Positions 12,120-23,384 of a stretch of DNA of 64,000 nt are shown piece after piece. A program made the translations under genes and the position numbers. Origin of the DNA: Prunella strophiata (lineage: Eukaryota > Chordata > Aves > Passeriformes > Prunellidae); NCBI GenBank assembly GCA_036583965.1, contig JAZBQD010000014.1:67548395-67612394 (forward strand). The letters run 5' to 3'. The notes beneath the pieces are model-generated. The model worked only from the letters and a program-made list of their open reading frames with translations. It was not told the DNA's origin and made no database searches. Every line of letters begins with the position of its first letter. Positions within the stretch are counted from its first letter, which is position 1.

Positions 12120-12300
12120 ATTTTTTTTTAAGAAAGCATATAATTAACTTATGGAATGTGTTGCCATGGGATGTAAGGGGAGCAAGTATCTCAGATTCAT
12201 GTTAAGTACTACACACCTATTTGTATAACCACAGGTTAAATGGAGATCCAGACAAATTTCCCTGTATCCTAGCATTTGATTAGGTAAACTTAATATGGTT
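12120..12300 (+). mobile_element. Possible ancient CR1/L3-like 3' UTR fragment
   Basis: 'aacttatggaatgtgttgcc' followed by 'atgggatgtaaggggagcaa' and 'gttaaatggagatcc' resembles the decayed 3' UTR found in many old amniote CR1/L3 copies (pattern 'tatggaa..ttgccacaggatg'). No terminal 8-bp repeats are visible. The match is weak and boundaries are approximate. Confidence 0.3.
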
Positions 12301-13874
12301 CTCTTTTTAAGCATTAATTATTTTCCTCTTGATGGACAGAGAATATCTGGTTCCCATTGCTCTGCTGGGAGATGATAATTGCTAATTTCTGTTTCATCAT
12401 GCCAGATGTTATTGCAATTTTCACAGCTCCATTTAGAGGCTATTTCTTTTCTCCAAATGGTTTGGTCTCCAAGGAGGATGCCTCAGGCCAAAGGTACCAA
12501 GCAAAAATGTTTGAAGAGATCATTTCTTTAAAGATGTTTCTGTTCCATTATACAGAACAAATGTTGACCTGCTACATAAAAAGTATCTAAATTCAAGACA
12601 AGATCTAACCTGCAACTGCTAAAATTGTTCAGAAATATAATTATTTCAATTTTTCCAAAAAATATTGCCAAAAATTAAACAGGATTGCATGTTTACCTTT
12701 GCTCTGGGTCTTAATTTATTTTTAGCTATTGAAGGACAACTTACTTAAGTAGTAGTGATTACAGCTTTTGGAATAATCTGCTTTGAAAAGAATCACCATA
12801 TAATATTAATTACAGGCTTCTTCCTGCCACCTCATAATCAAAGCCCTGGGAGAATCCATATTGTGAAGTGTGCATCTTATATTTAATAGGTATTTAATTT
12901 GAATATTAGTATGGTTGTGTTTCAGGGAAGGCCTTTGCTTAATACCTCTTAGTGACATCTTACACAATCCAATTTCAAAACCTCTCCTTCCTTTTCAGTG
13001 TTATTTGCCCTCAGTTATTTTCTATCAGACTCATTCATTGGTCTGAACAGCTATTTCACCCTGTACCCTGTACTAAAACTAAAATTAAATTTTAAAAATA
13101 CATTTTAAGGGGCAGTTATCTACCTAAATAAAATTAATCTTTTCTTATCAGGAAAGGTATGAGCCTGACCCCTTTTTTATTGAAAAGTTATTTATGTTAA
13201 GAATTGCTTGATTTTAAACAAGATACTTATAAATGAAACATTTCTTTTTGAACTGCTGTTTCAGAGCATTCAAATTAGATTGTGGGGTTTTTTTGGGGTG
13301 TTGGGGTTTTTTTCTGCATTAGAGGAAAAATGAGGTTTAAAAAGCAGAATTACCTGGAGGAGAGATGCTGTTTCCTAGAGCACAGAAAAGATTTTTCTAA
13401 GATGGAAGGACAAAAGGCATTATCTTGGAGCAAACAAATTCTTTTTATTAAGACTATGCAGTAATTTTTTAAAGTATTTCTTAAAAATTAGAATTTTTTT
13501 TATACTTGAGCACAGTACTGAACTGATGTTCTGTTTCTCAGTGAAACTTTGCACTGTGACAGCACTGAAAGGTTGTCACATTTATTTTGGGCAAATATAC
13601 ATCTGGGCTGTATATAGGGCTACTTTAACACAGGGTCTATACATCTGCTTCACTTTGATTTCTCTTTCAGTGAATATCCTCTTCAACCCACATGGAGAAA
13701 TCTGGAATTTCATTTCAGATTTGGTGAAATGTCATTCCAAGTGCTGCCCCATCTCCTTCTCCATCTGAAACAAAAACTACAGGGAAGGAAAGTGTCATCT
13801 TATTCTGGTGCCCTATTGCCTTTACACTAGTGCAGCTACATGATCTTCATCACAGTGATTTTTAGGGTACATTT
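12301..13874. other. Unique AT-rich non-coding DNA
   Basis: No gene or repeat family was recognised. Open frames at 12357-12590, 13282-13464 and 13526-13768 are Phe/Ile/Leu-rich chance frames. Confidence 0.55.
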
Positions 13875-14018
13875 ATCATAGAGTCATGGAATGGTTTGGG
13901 TTGGAAGAGACCTTAAAGCTCATCTAGTTCCAGGCAGTGACACCTTCCACTAGACCAGGCACAAACACTTTTAGGGATGGGGCATCCACAGCTTCTCTGG
14001 GCAGCCTGTGCCAGTGTC
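13875..14018 (-). mobile_element. CR1 LINE 3'-end fragment
   Basis: Starts on the plus strand with the inverted tail 'tcatagagtcatggaatggt', then 'ttgggttggaagagacctta', 'agctcatctagttcc', 'gacaccttccactagacc' and 'gggcagcctgtgccagtg'. A short internal deletion removes part of the 'ccctgccatggg' block. It is a 144-bp, strongly 5'-truncated copy with fairly low divergence, suggesting a younger subfamily than the copy at 2060. Confidence 0.92.
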
Positions 14019-14116
14019 AGGTGATGTCAATTATTTATACCAGAAATGACTAAGATGTGCTGGAGTGTGAACTTTCCACACATCAGCTGCACCCTGAGCC
14101 CTGCCTGCCATGCAAA

Positions 14117-14117
<1 letters not shown>

Positions 14118-14149
<32 letters not shown>

Positions 14150-14155
14150 AAAAAA
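14118..14155. repeat. Poly-A run, 30 bases plus A5
   Basis: A30 at 14118-14147, then a single G and a further A5. It lies about 100 bp beyond the truncated 5' end of the CR1 at 13875-14018 and is not part of that element, whose own tail is at the other end. Confidence 0.9.
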
Positions 14156-16520
14156 GTGGAGCAACTAAACTCATTTTAAGAGGGATGAGATTCCTTGTGT
14201 GTGCAGAAAGACAAGGACACATCAGAGGAGTGATACTCACTGGATTTATGTCCTCTTCTCTGTGAGCCTGGACCCTGATTCTGCCCCAATGAAGCACTGG
14301 GTATTACTGGATAAAACAGAATATTTGTGAATTCATGAATCATTAAAAAGATCAGTAGATCAGTCATAAAATCAGATAGTATTTTATAAATTATCACAAT
14401 GGGGGAAATATAGTGATTTGAACTTTGATTTTTGAAACATTATTTACAAGGACAACAGACTCCAAAATCTTTTCTATGGTCTAATTTCAGCTTGCCCTGA
14501 GAGCAGAAGCAATCTTGCTGCTGGTATCAAAATCCTGCTGCAGCAGGAAGGTGCCTGATGCAGGCAAAGATGTGATTATCCATAGGAAGGAGAGATCCTA
14601 TAGCTGTGGTCATGCTGGGGCAGTGTGCTGACTCAACACAACATCCCCTGTGAATGTGACAGCTGCATGGTTTGCAGTTTTGGAAATCCAAGCATCTTTC
14701 TGGGTATTAGTCTGGAGGCTGTGGAAAAGAAAGAAGCTGCAGAGCAGTGGATGAGGGATTAGCAAGTGCACAGAGGTCACGGCATTAAACAATATGTGAA
14801 CTTCACAATTTAGGTCCTGCTCTGCTAAACAGGGTTAGGAGTTGACCAGGGTTTTTTTCCTCAGCCCATGGCTGTGTCCTGGAGTCAGTGTAGCAAATAG
14901 AATTTGTTTGCTGGCAGCAGGATCCTGTGATCAGAAATTTGTTTTGTAAACACCTCTGTGTCAGAGGCAGGTTACAAAAGAGCTCATGAGCTAAAAGCAG
15001 GCAGAGGAGGTGAGCACAAGCAGATGTGACACAGGTCACCTCTTTGACTGGACTGAGTTTTGGGGAGAGGAAAACAGATCTAATACTCTCTCTTTCTATA
15101 CTCATTCCCCACCTTGAGTCAGTGCCCTATTAATTTAAGATGTAGGCAGGCCAGTTTTGCATATTTAGCTGAAGTTGTTTAAGGAGTTTAAGGAGTTACT
15201 GCTTGCTACAAGTTTTTGGTGCAGGCTTCTGTGGCTGCTGCTGAAAGACAGAGAGAGTGCTCCTAAGTGCACTTCAGGGCAAAATAGTCGTGGTTTAAGC
15301 AAATCCATCTGGGAGCTTAAATTCCAGCTGTTTCTCTGCTGATGCTGCTCTTACTGTCACAGAGACAGGACCTGAGGCACAGAGGGCTCAGACTTGCCAT
15401 CATGTCACTACTGTTTAGTACAGAAACAGGTAAAATGAAGCAGTTTTACACTTTGCCATTGCTGAAGGTTGCTGGGTGTGGGGAGCTCTGACTCACGATT
15501 CAAGTGAAATTTATCTGCATCTAAATAGACCAGCATGCTCTACACAAGCAGGTCCCCCTCAGTTCCTTTCCAAGTTAACTCTGAAATAGCTGATCTCTTT
15601 TTGACCCTTAACTTCTGTGTAAGATAAAACACATCACTAATGTTTCAACATCTGTCCAGTGGTTATGAAGGGAATCCAGCCAGCCACATCCTAGCTGGAT
15701 TGCAGGCATCTCCATGTGTCCCTTCTTTCACTTTCCCCCCAGTGTGCTGCTGGGTAGATTGGTGAGTGTGAGTGCAGAAATGTGGCAACACAGAAGGGCA
15801 AATGTAAAACCTTCTGAGAGCTTTTCCTTCTCCAACCAATTTATTGCAACCTGCATCTCCTCACTGACTGAGCTGGATTAAGTCTCCATGACAGGAAGTC
15901 AGGAATGTAGATTTATTCAGACTTGTTGAAGTGGTGGCACACGTCCCAAGGAAGACAAATAGCCTTTTGTGAGATAATTTGCTAACACTGTTCCACCCTC
16001 ACATGCATCTGTCCTGTTATTGCATGACTAATATGGACATAACCCTGCACACTTCTGTCTGACATGCATGAGTATGTCACCCTGATTTGTGTCTCACTTG
16101 GTTGGGTGAAGAAGCCAATGGACTTGTGCCCAAGCAGAACTTGCTGAACTGAGATCAAAATCTGGTGTGTGTTTTTAATTCTCTGCTCGTGCCTGTTTGC
16201 AAGGAGTGGCTTCAGTTCACAGGAACATTTGCAGAAAGGCTGTTTTTCATCCAGTCATGTCTTTAACCATATGCAGAAGAATACACAGAAAAAAATTACT
16301 TGTCATTCACTCTCAGCATTGCATTGATTTCTGTTAGTCATATTATTTTGGTTAAAAGGGTGGTGGGCATCTGATCAGGAAGAAACCTGCCTGTGAGTAA
16401 TTCTACAGACTGAGTAATGGGTAGTTGATTAATCTTGTTCTTCTACAGCATTTTAATGAGTGCTGTAAAATCCTGCAGTATTTAATGACTAACTTGATGT
16501 AAATAAGAATCTGATGTAAA
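14156..16520. other. Unique non-coding DNA
   Basis: No gene seen. The minus-strand 100-codon frame at 14803-15105 has no recognisable domain. At about 15375 'cctgaggcacagagggctca' recalls the MIR core but is too short to call. Confidence 0.5.
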
Positions 16521-16608
16521 TAGGATATTACTCATCCTGCAGATAGGGAAATTGAGGTATGGGGCAAGTCAGTGTTTCTGGGTGAGGAGTCCTGGATCCC
16601 AATTCAGC
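16521..16608 (+). mobile_element. MIR-like ancient SINE fragment
   Basis: 'cctgcagatagggaaattga' and 'ggtatggggcaagtcag' match the MIR core ('cagatgaggaaactgaggc..', then '..gacttgccc') in plus orientation, followed by 'gaggagtcctggatcccaat', which resembles the 3' part of MIR-like SINEs in reptiles. The overlapping frames on both strands here are therefore not genes. Confidence 0.5.
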
Positions 16609-16827
16609 AAAACCTCTGCTAAGCTTAAACAGAAGGCAAAGATCCCTTCCCAGATCTGTACTAAGAGGTCATTCAGAAGATTTAATTCCACCTGTGCCTC
16701 CTCAGCAAGTTTTCTGTGTAAATTTATCTTCTTCCAGTGAACAGAAGGCAATGATGTTGCCTTTACAAACCACCTGCTGAGCTTGTGAGAGCTTCAGGGA
16801 CTGGAATGAATCTTTCTTGGGCACTTA

Positions 16828-16888
16828 GAATCATAGAATATCCAGAGCTGGAAGGCATCCACCAGGATAATCAAAATCCAAGCCCTGG
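16828..16888 (-). mobile_element. Very short CR1 3'-end fragment
   Basis: 'gaatcatagaatatccagag' followed by 'ctggaaggcatccaccagga' is the inverted tail of the CR1 subfamily whose tail reads 'tagaatatcctgagttggaa'. Only about 60 bp survive, ending near 'ccaagccctgg'. This subfamily type is not seen elsewhere in the window. Confidence 0.8.
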
Positions 16889-17958
16889 ATTTGAATATCT
16901 CTTACCATAAGCAGAACTTTCTCCTGACTCTGTCACCAACAATATTGGTTAGGAAGAATGATTCCAAATAAATTTTGGGCTGGAATGTAGTTTTTTTTTG
17001 TTTCCTTCAGAATATCTGACTTTCACAAAATAAGCCCCATTGAAAGCTGAATGCTTTCTCTTTCCAGCTCAGACCTGAAAACTTTTGACTGTGAATTCTT
17101 TGAATTTTCCTCCATAAAAGCAGCACAAATCATGACCTCACTGCAGTGAAATCCAGTCCCAAAAAGCATTAATTAAAATCCCAACTGACAGATAAACAAC
17201 CAGCTCCAGCTACATCCTGGACACAATTTCCAAAAGTACCTCATGTCTTCAAAGCAAAACAAACCAAGAGATCCAACTAATATTTAGCAGTGTTTGTGTC
17301 TTGCCAAGAGGTATTTGAGTTGTTTGGTGTTGCTTTGCTGTTTATCCACATGAGGACAGGCAGATTTGTGCCAATGTTGCAATACCACCCTTCAGAGGAT
17401 GTTGGTTTTCCTTTTACACCAGGATGACTCAACTCTTACAGGACAGTTTCTCTTAATTTACTTTGCTGGAGCTGGTGGCAAAGTTCTGTGCATGAATTGG
17501 CTCTGTCCTTTGGCTTGTACAGCTGAAACTGTACAAACAATTTGGTTTTTTCCCAATTAACAAATAAAAGCTGTGAAACCATTATAGTGCTACAAAATAA
17601 AGACAAATACATTGTTAGAAAGTAGTTCCTTGACAAAAACAGCGAAGCAGCTACTCAAAAGCAATGACGTCTTCTGGACATTTAAAAACAGGTAAATCCA
17701 GCATGACTTTTCATGAAGTTTCATAGGGAATAAATCCTAAAACACACTTAAACATAAAACACACTTAAAATAAATCCTTAAGCACACTTAGGAACTACTC
17801 TCTTGCAGAGACCCATGAGTCTTTGCTTTCCCCAGGCAAAGCTGAAGTCAGCTTAAAACTCTTCCACTCTGCCATCTTCTTCCCCTATCACAAAAAGCTG
17901 TAATCAAAAGAGAAGCTTTGAATACAATTATGTGGAGTTTTAACTATTTCCATCAGAA
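16889..17958. other. Unique DNA with a small local repeat
   Basis: At 17728-17792 the phrases 'taaatcct.aa' and 'acacactta' recur two or three times within 65 bp, a small degenerate tandem repeat. Frames at 17366-17560 (plus) and 17436-17636 (minus) overlap antisense and look like chance. Confidence 0.5.
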
Positions 17959-17978
17959 AAAAAAAAAAAAAAAAAAAA
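17959..17978. repeat. Poly-A run, about 20 bases
   Basis: Uninterrupted A-run following 'tttccatcag' and preceding 'gtggcattg'. No retroelement body was recognised next to it. Confidence 0.85.
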
Positions 17979-18892
17979 GTGGCATTGTTCTGTAATATTT
18001 TCAATTGGTTTGGAAGTAGTTTTGAAATGAATTTGACACAATAATTGTTTTGAAAGGAAAAAAAATTATTAAACTGAAATTCAATTGTTTGATTGACCTG
18101 AGTCTTTTATCATTATTTCATTTCAGTTCCTGGAGAAATCTGAGAGAAAAGCTGCTTTGTTGTCATTCAGAACAAGGACTAATTTCCAAATGCTGGAATT
18201 CCTCTGAGAGTGGAAACTGCAAGCACAGGACAGTTTTAATCACAGTTTTCCACTCAAGGCCTCTGCAAGTGCAATTGCACAGGAAGTTGTAGAAACTACA
18301 TGGAGATTCAGTGCAGAATCATTCTCCTCCTGTTACACAGATCCCACTCCCATGGCAATCCCTGGATTTTCCAACCTCTTATTCCAAGGTTCTTTCCATT
18401 TACTTTTCCATGTGACACCACACTGTAATATTCACATGCTCTAAGTGCTCTAATATTCACTCCTAGTGAGTAAGTAGTCTCTCTACTTTTTAACAATGAC
18501 ACTGCAAATATCTTGAGAAAAATAATAATATTTAATAAGGTGGCTTACAAAATTATTTTTTTAAAGCCACAGGTGTTTTTCATTTTTGACTCCATAATGC
18601 ATTTTCTTATCATTGCAGTTATTTTCTCCCCATGAGACCACCTTTTAACATTAAAATCAATATTTTTAAACCCCCTTTTATATCTGCTTATGTTCAAGTT
18701 GAATGAAAGAGGAAATCAATGTTTGTCGTTTTAATATCCAGTATATTTTAATATCTAGTATAGCTCAGGTGGGTTTTTCCTGGAAGAGGAAGTTTGATGC
18801 TCACTCAGCAGCACAAACCCAAAGCAACCTTTCTGCTGGTTATAAGATCTCGTTCAACCTGAGATATAAATCAAGATTATGTAAAATTAAAA
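17979..18892. other. Unique AT-rich non-coding DNA
   Basis: Nothing recognisable. Frames at 18050-18292 and 18308-18502 are short and without motif support. Confidence 0.5.
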
Positions 18893-18971
18893 TGAAATAA
18901 AATAAAATAAAATAAAATAAAATAAAATAAAATAAAATAAATAATAAATAAATAAATAAAATAATAAATAA
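18893..18971. repeat. AAAAT pentanucleotide microsatellite
   Basis: About eleven uninterrupted AAAAT-type units, followed by a degenerate section of AAAT and AAT units. The interrupted right end suggests decay on that side. A longer array of the same motif occurs at 62215-62340. Confidence 0.95.
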
Positions 18972-21343
18972 TCAGTGGCACTATGGCTTGAAGAAGAACT
19001 AATCCTGCTGAGTCTGCATTACTGCATAATTTGGCAGCAGTGACTGCTTTGCCTGCTGATGAAGAAATTTGTTAACAAGGCTGAGCCTGAGTAGAAGTGC
19101 TTATTTTTGGCATAATGTAAATCAGACAATGAGTCCTTCCAAACACCACCTTCCAGCTACTCTGCACTAGAAGAAGCCATGGGAATTTTCACCATTCATG
19201 ATGAATCATTCTAGGAAGACAGTAAGACAGCTGGGATGGGGGAGCAGGGAGGAAAATGCCAATTAATAGCTGGATTACTGTGAAATAAATACTTTTTAGT
19301 GGGTTGGCTTTAATGCAGTGAATAGACTCAAGTGCAGAAAAGTGGATTTAGTTGAAGTGCATTGATTAAGGTAGACATGGAGAACAGATTTGCTCTATGT
19401 AGAGCAACTTTTGTTAGTTCATATCTGGTATATTTTCATTTTAGATTATTTTTTGGCTCTTCAGCGTGTACATATATATCCATATATATATATATAAAAA
19501 ATACATATATACACACAGATATTTGTCCTTGATGCTTCTAGAAACAAAATGTAAAATATTACTTGGAGAATGTCAGAGCACCTGGAACACAAATTTATAG
19601 TCTATCCCAGATGAATTATTGTAAATAAATACATGATATAAATTAACACAGCTGATGATCACGTTCTGGTCATCAGCTCTACTGCTATGACCAAGTAACC
19701 ACCCTAATATTCCAACTTACTATGGGAGTAAGTTCACTTTCCTTATTTTTAGATGTCAACATCCCACCTAATCTTCCTGAGATCCCTTTATAATCAAGAG
19801 AATTGATTCATACAGCCTTTAATACATGTCTATTTTAAGATAAGGTGAACTTTGTCCTAAAAGTAGCTCTTTTCCTCCACCAGTCACAAAGGAAATGTGG
19901 CTCAGACAACAGATTTTGGCTACTAATGGGTATGGAGAATGTAGATACATTCTCAGCACCTCCCATCTGATTTCCATTTAGCTGCCACAGCTGAAGCCAC
20001 CCCATGCCCAGCTGTCCTCCAGGCTCCACAGCTGATGATTAGCTCTCTGAGACAGGAGCAAGAGAGGATTAGATCTTTGGATGCCACAGCCTGGTAGCCC
20101 TATCTGGGAATTCAAATCCATCTGACTTCAGGCTATGAAACAGCAGAATAAAAAAGGGGAGATTGGTTGCCTCTGTGGAAGACAACATCTGGCAGAAAGG
20201 TGAAGCAGAGGAGAGGGAAGGATGACAGAGGCAATGTCATCAGTCTTATCAAAACCCAAAAGGACTGTGAGTCACAACCCCATTTAGGAGATAAAAATGC
20301 TCTTGATGGGATCTAGAGCAGCTTTTGAGTTGCTGCAAGCTACATAGGGAATCCACTATCATTCCTAGCCTGCTGAAGGATCAGACAGGTGGAAAGTCAT
20401 CTTAGACCACCTCTCTGATCAGGTGTCATGCTCTTGGCCCAGTGTGATGCAACCACTAAAGCTCAAGAAAATCAGCACTGAAAAGTGCTGAGTACAATTC
20501 TGGGTCACGTCCTTGAACATGATCTGGAAAAGCAGGATGTGAACTCCAGCTCAGGGAAGAACAGGTGGAGGGAAGAAGCCTGTACATTTGTTTAAGATAT
20601 TTTGCAAAAGGCACATGCCTCAGAGCTGCTGGCAATGTTCATTCTGCTTTGATAGGCACTTAGGGGTGCAGTACACAGGGTATGACCATGCACCACTTCA
20701 GCTCCAACAGCATTTCTTTGTGTGGGAAATTCCCCCAATTTTGTGTTTTTAATTTGAAACAAAGGATGAATTAGTCTTGGGGAAGGTTGTTTCCTTCTTG
20801 CAGAATTTATGAAGCCCTCAGAAGGAAAGGTCTTTCCCTGCAGGCCTTTCCACATCTAACTTTGGAGTGAGTGGGAGTGAGTTATAGCCATGTGCTGTAG
20901 GAAGTAGCTAAAAAAAGGTCAAAAGAGGCAGCAACAATTAGCTGCACTAAACCCATAAATATGATGCATGTTATCTGGGAAATCTGATTAAGGACCACTG
21001 CACTCCTGATCCCCATCACACTTCTCAAGTCTGCTCCTTTATTTGCTGTCTCTCACTCACAACCATTCACCTGAATCATTCAGTCTGCCCCTGTGTGACT
21101 GTGACCACCCACCCTCAGTTCACACCAAAACCATGGCTGAACTCCACCAGGTAACCACAAGGTCTCACTGGAGCCTCTTGTACAAGGAAACACATTAAAT
21201 GGTAATTAAAATATATCAAACTCTACCTAAACTTAGGTTTTCATCTATTTTTTTGCATATGCACACAATATATGTGTACTGATAGACGTGTATAGTATAG
21301 TATATAAAATATGTATTGTTATAAATTATATATTGTGTCTCTT
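18972..21343. other. Unique DNA with an AT-dinucleotide patch and a short hairpin
   Basis: An alternating TA/CA patch is at about 19470-19520. A 12-bp inverted repeat with a 5-base loop lies at 19650-19678. The segment 20330-20560 contains 'gagtacaattctgggtc', faintly like a CR1 open-reading-frame segment, but too degenerate to call. The 87-codon minus-strand frame at 20592-20855 is unrecognised. Confidence 0.45.
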
Positions 21344-21533
21344 TGCCCAGAGAAGCTGTGGCTGCCCCATCCCTGGAAGTGTTCAAGGCCAGGCTGGATG
21401 GGGCTTGAAGCACTCTGGGTTAGTGGAAGTCTCCCTGCCCATGTCAGGGAGCTGGAATGAGATGATCACAGATCCCTGGATGATCTTTAAAGTCCCTTCC
21501 AACCCAAACCATTTGGTGATTCCATGATTCCAC
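21344..21533 (+). mobile_element. CR1 LINE 3'-end fragment
   Basis: 'gcccagagaagctgtggctg' opens the fragment, continuing 'ccccatccctggaagtgttc', 'aaggccaggctggatggggc', 'tgatctttaaagtcccttcc', 'aacccaaaccatttggtgat' and the 3' repeat 'tccatgattccac'. A small insertion ('gatcacagatccctg') interrupts the block after the 'gagctgga' segment. 190 bp, 5'-truncated, moderately young by eye. An antisense frame (21383-21607) is a shadow of it. Confidence 0.93.
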
Positions 21534-21623
21534 AATTTCATACATGATATTATATATTGAGAATATGTATTTTGGTATTCAAAATGATAGGTGTCATAAT
21601 GATGCATTTATATAATTTATTTT

Positions 21624-21626
<3 letters not shown>

Positions 21627-21674
<48 letters not shown>
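21627..21674. repeat. GATA tetranucleotide microsatellite, 12 units
   Basis: Twelve perfect GATA units with no interruption, in an AT-rich surround about 95 bp downstream of the CR1 end. The perfect run predicts length polymorphism. It produces the repeating Ile-Tyr-Leu-Ser frame on the minus strand. Confidence 0.98.
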
Positions 21675-21675
<1 letters not shown>

Positions 21676-21838
21676 CATATATTATTATATGTCATAATAA
21701 TATATGGTTTATATAATATTGGCCAACTCACAAGCACTTGAAAATCTCGACCTGTTAAAGGGTGAGTGAAAAACACACATAAACAAACCCATGTGAACAG
21801 ATGGATGTGTTACAGTGCATAATGGTGCCTAAACATTT

Positions 21839-21859
21839 ACACACACACACACACACACA
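21839..21859. repeat. AC dinucleotide microsatellite, about 10 units
   Basis: Ten uninterrupted AC repeats ending in 'catgtccacatg'. It lies 165 bp from the GATA array, so the two form a small cluster of simple repeats. Confidence 0.95.
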
Positions 21860-23235
21860 TGTCCACATGTATTTTAGAAGCAAAATATTCATGATATTTT
21901 CATATTTGCTCTCATCACTTTTGTTTGCCAGAGAGCCTCCTCTGGAAGGAAAGATTGTTAATTTGGGGCTGGGCATGAGTTTAGTGACAAAGCATCAACA
22001 AAAGCTGTGAGATTTTAGCAAACATAAAAAAGTGTCATCTAATAGTCCATCAAACAGCTCTTGTCACACAGATAAACCTTTTATCTCTCCCTCCCAGATT
22101 CTAATCAAGGATACAGTTTGCATGTTTCTTATATCACTGCAGCAACCAATTCAGCTGGGATTCCCTATGCCCTGGGAAATAAACTAATTTTGACACAAAT
22201 GAGCATTTCAGGGTCTTGTTTTATCTTTTCCCATTAACATGTTGGTTATTATTTGTTAGTCAAGGCAACAAGACTGTATTTTCCCACCAAAGGGATGTGT
22301 TGCACAGCAGACTGTATCTGTTTGGAGAGTTCTGTATGCAGAAGAAAACCAAAATAATTTATGGTAAATGTGGTTGCAAGATAAAGATTTCATTGTGGTT
22401 AAAAAAAAAACATTTGAAATACACTGGAATCTTAAGTCTAAAGAGTAAAACTCCAATATTTTTGTTATTTAACAATTCAGTTTATAGTTTCCAGAATATT
22501 TTCTATTACCCAAATATAGTAATGCCAGTCTAAAAGAATTTTTTAACTTTCTCATTCTGTCATAAACTTACAATATTTTCATGGTGTAACAAATTTTGTG
22601 TTTGAGTTTGGCTGTGTACAAACAGTCTGTCCTGGGTTTGCACTCATTAATTACTCACATTGAAGATAGAAACTAAGTGACAAATATATCGTTGTCTCAA
22701 GGCTTAAGCTTGAAAATACAGAAATAAAATATTTGTGTCTTGTTTTTATTGTAAATCTTATGGTTCTTGATAATGGGTTCAATAGTCTTGGGGTTTGCAA
22801 TTGTTTACTTCAGTTTTCATTCAGCTGATTGTAGTTTCCAGCTTAGATGTTGTCAAATAGTTTAAAAATTGAAGGTCTTGGGCTATGTCTGTACTTATAA
22901 ACTGAGTGAGGCTTGGGTTTAAGGCTTGAGCTGGTTCCTGGATGATTTTCACCCAGACAGCACCTCTGCTTTGGGCAATTTCACTTGCTAATAATTCCCC
23001 ATTTATAGTTTTCTTATTTTCTCTGGAGTATCTGGATGTTTGAGCATACGCTATTAAGCAAAAGAAGCAGAAATTGGTGGAAAAGGATGAGTGGTTGGAT
23101 GTCACCTGCTGAGTGATGTCCCCAGAACACTCACCTGGTTGTCCTCACCTCTGCTTGTACACAAGGGAGAAACTTTTTGGCAAGTTTGTGACGTGGTGTG
23201 TGATATTTTTGATGTATTTTCACTTTTACTTCCAG
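21860..23235. other. Unique AT-rich non-coding DNA
   Basis: No repeat family recognised. Frames at 22216-22533 (105 codons, plus) and 22821-23105 (94 codons, minus) have no known domain; the latter is less biased than most chance frames here but has no splice-site support that I could find. Confidence 0.45.
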
Positions 23236-23384
23236 ATGAGAAGATGCCTGGTGATATCTCCCTCATCCAACAGAGGAAGTTTAAGGGAGCCCAAGCTGGA
23301 TGTGTCATGGAGCTCTTTACCCTTCATTACCACAAAAGGGGATTTCCCTTCTGTCCTCTCCAACTGATTGAAGAGGTTTTCTAG
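23236..23384 (+). CDS. Weak candidate terminal exon, protein not recognised
   Basis: A strong acceptor ('cacttttacttccag' then 'atgagaag', preceded by a T-rich tract) is followed by an open frame to a TAG at 23382-23384. The peptide begins EKMPGDISLIQQRKF and ends QLIEEVF, about 48 residues. An AATAAA lies about 65 bp after the stop (near 23446), as a terminal exon would have. The frame also stays open upstream of the acceptor into the supposed intron, and an overlapping frame is open in another phase, both arguing for chance. No family recognised and no partner exon found. Confidence 0.15.

Noticed and set aside
15360..15410. Possible MIR core ('cctgaggcacagagggctca')
   Set aside because: The match is about 15 bp with no extension on either side.
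20330..20560. Possible CR1 ORF2 remnant ('gagtacaattctgggtc')
   Set aside because: Only one short phrase resembles CR1; flanking sequence does not follow the element.
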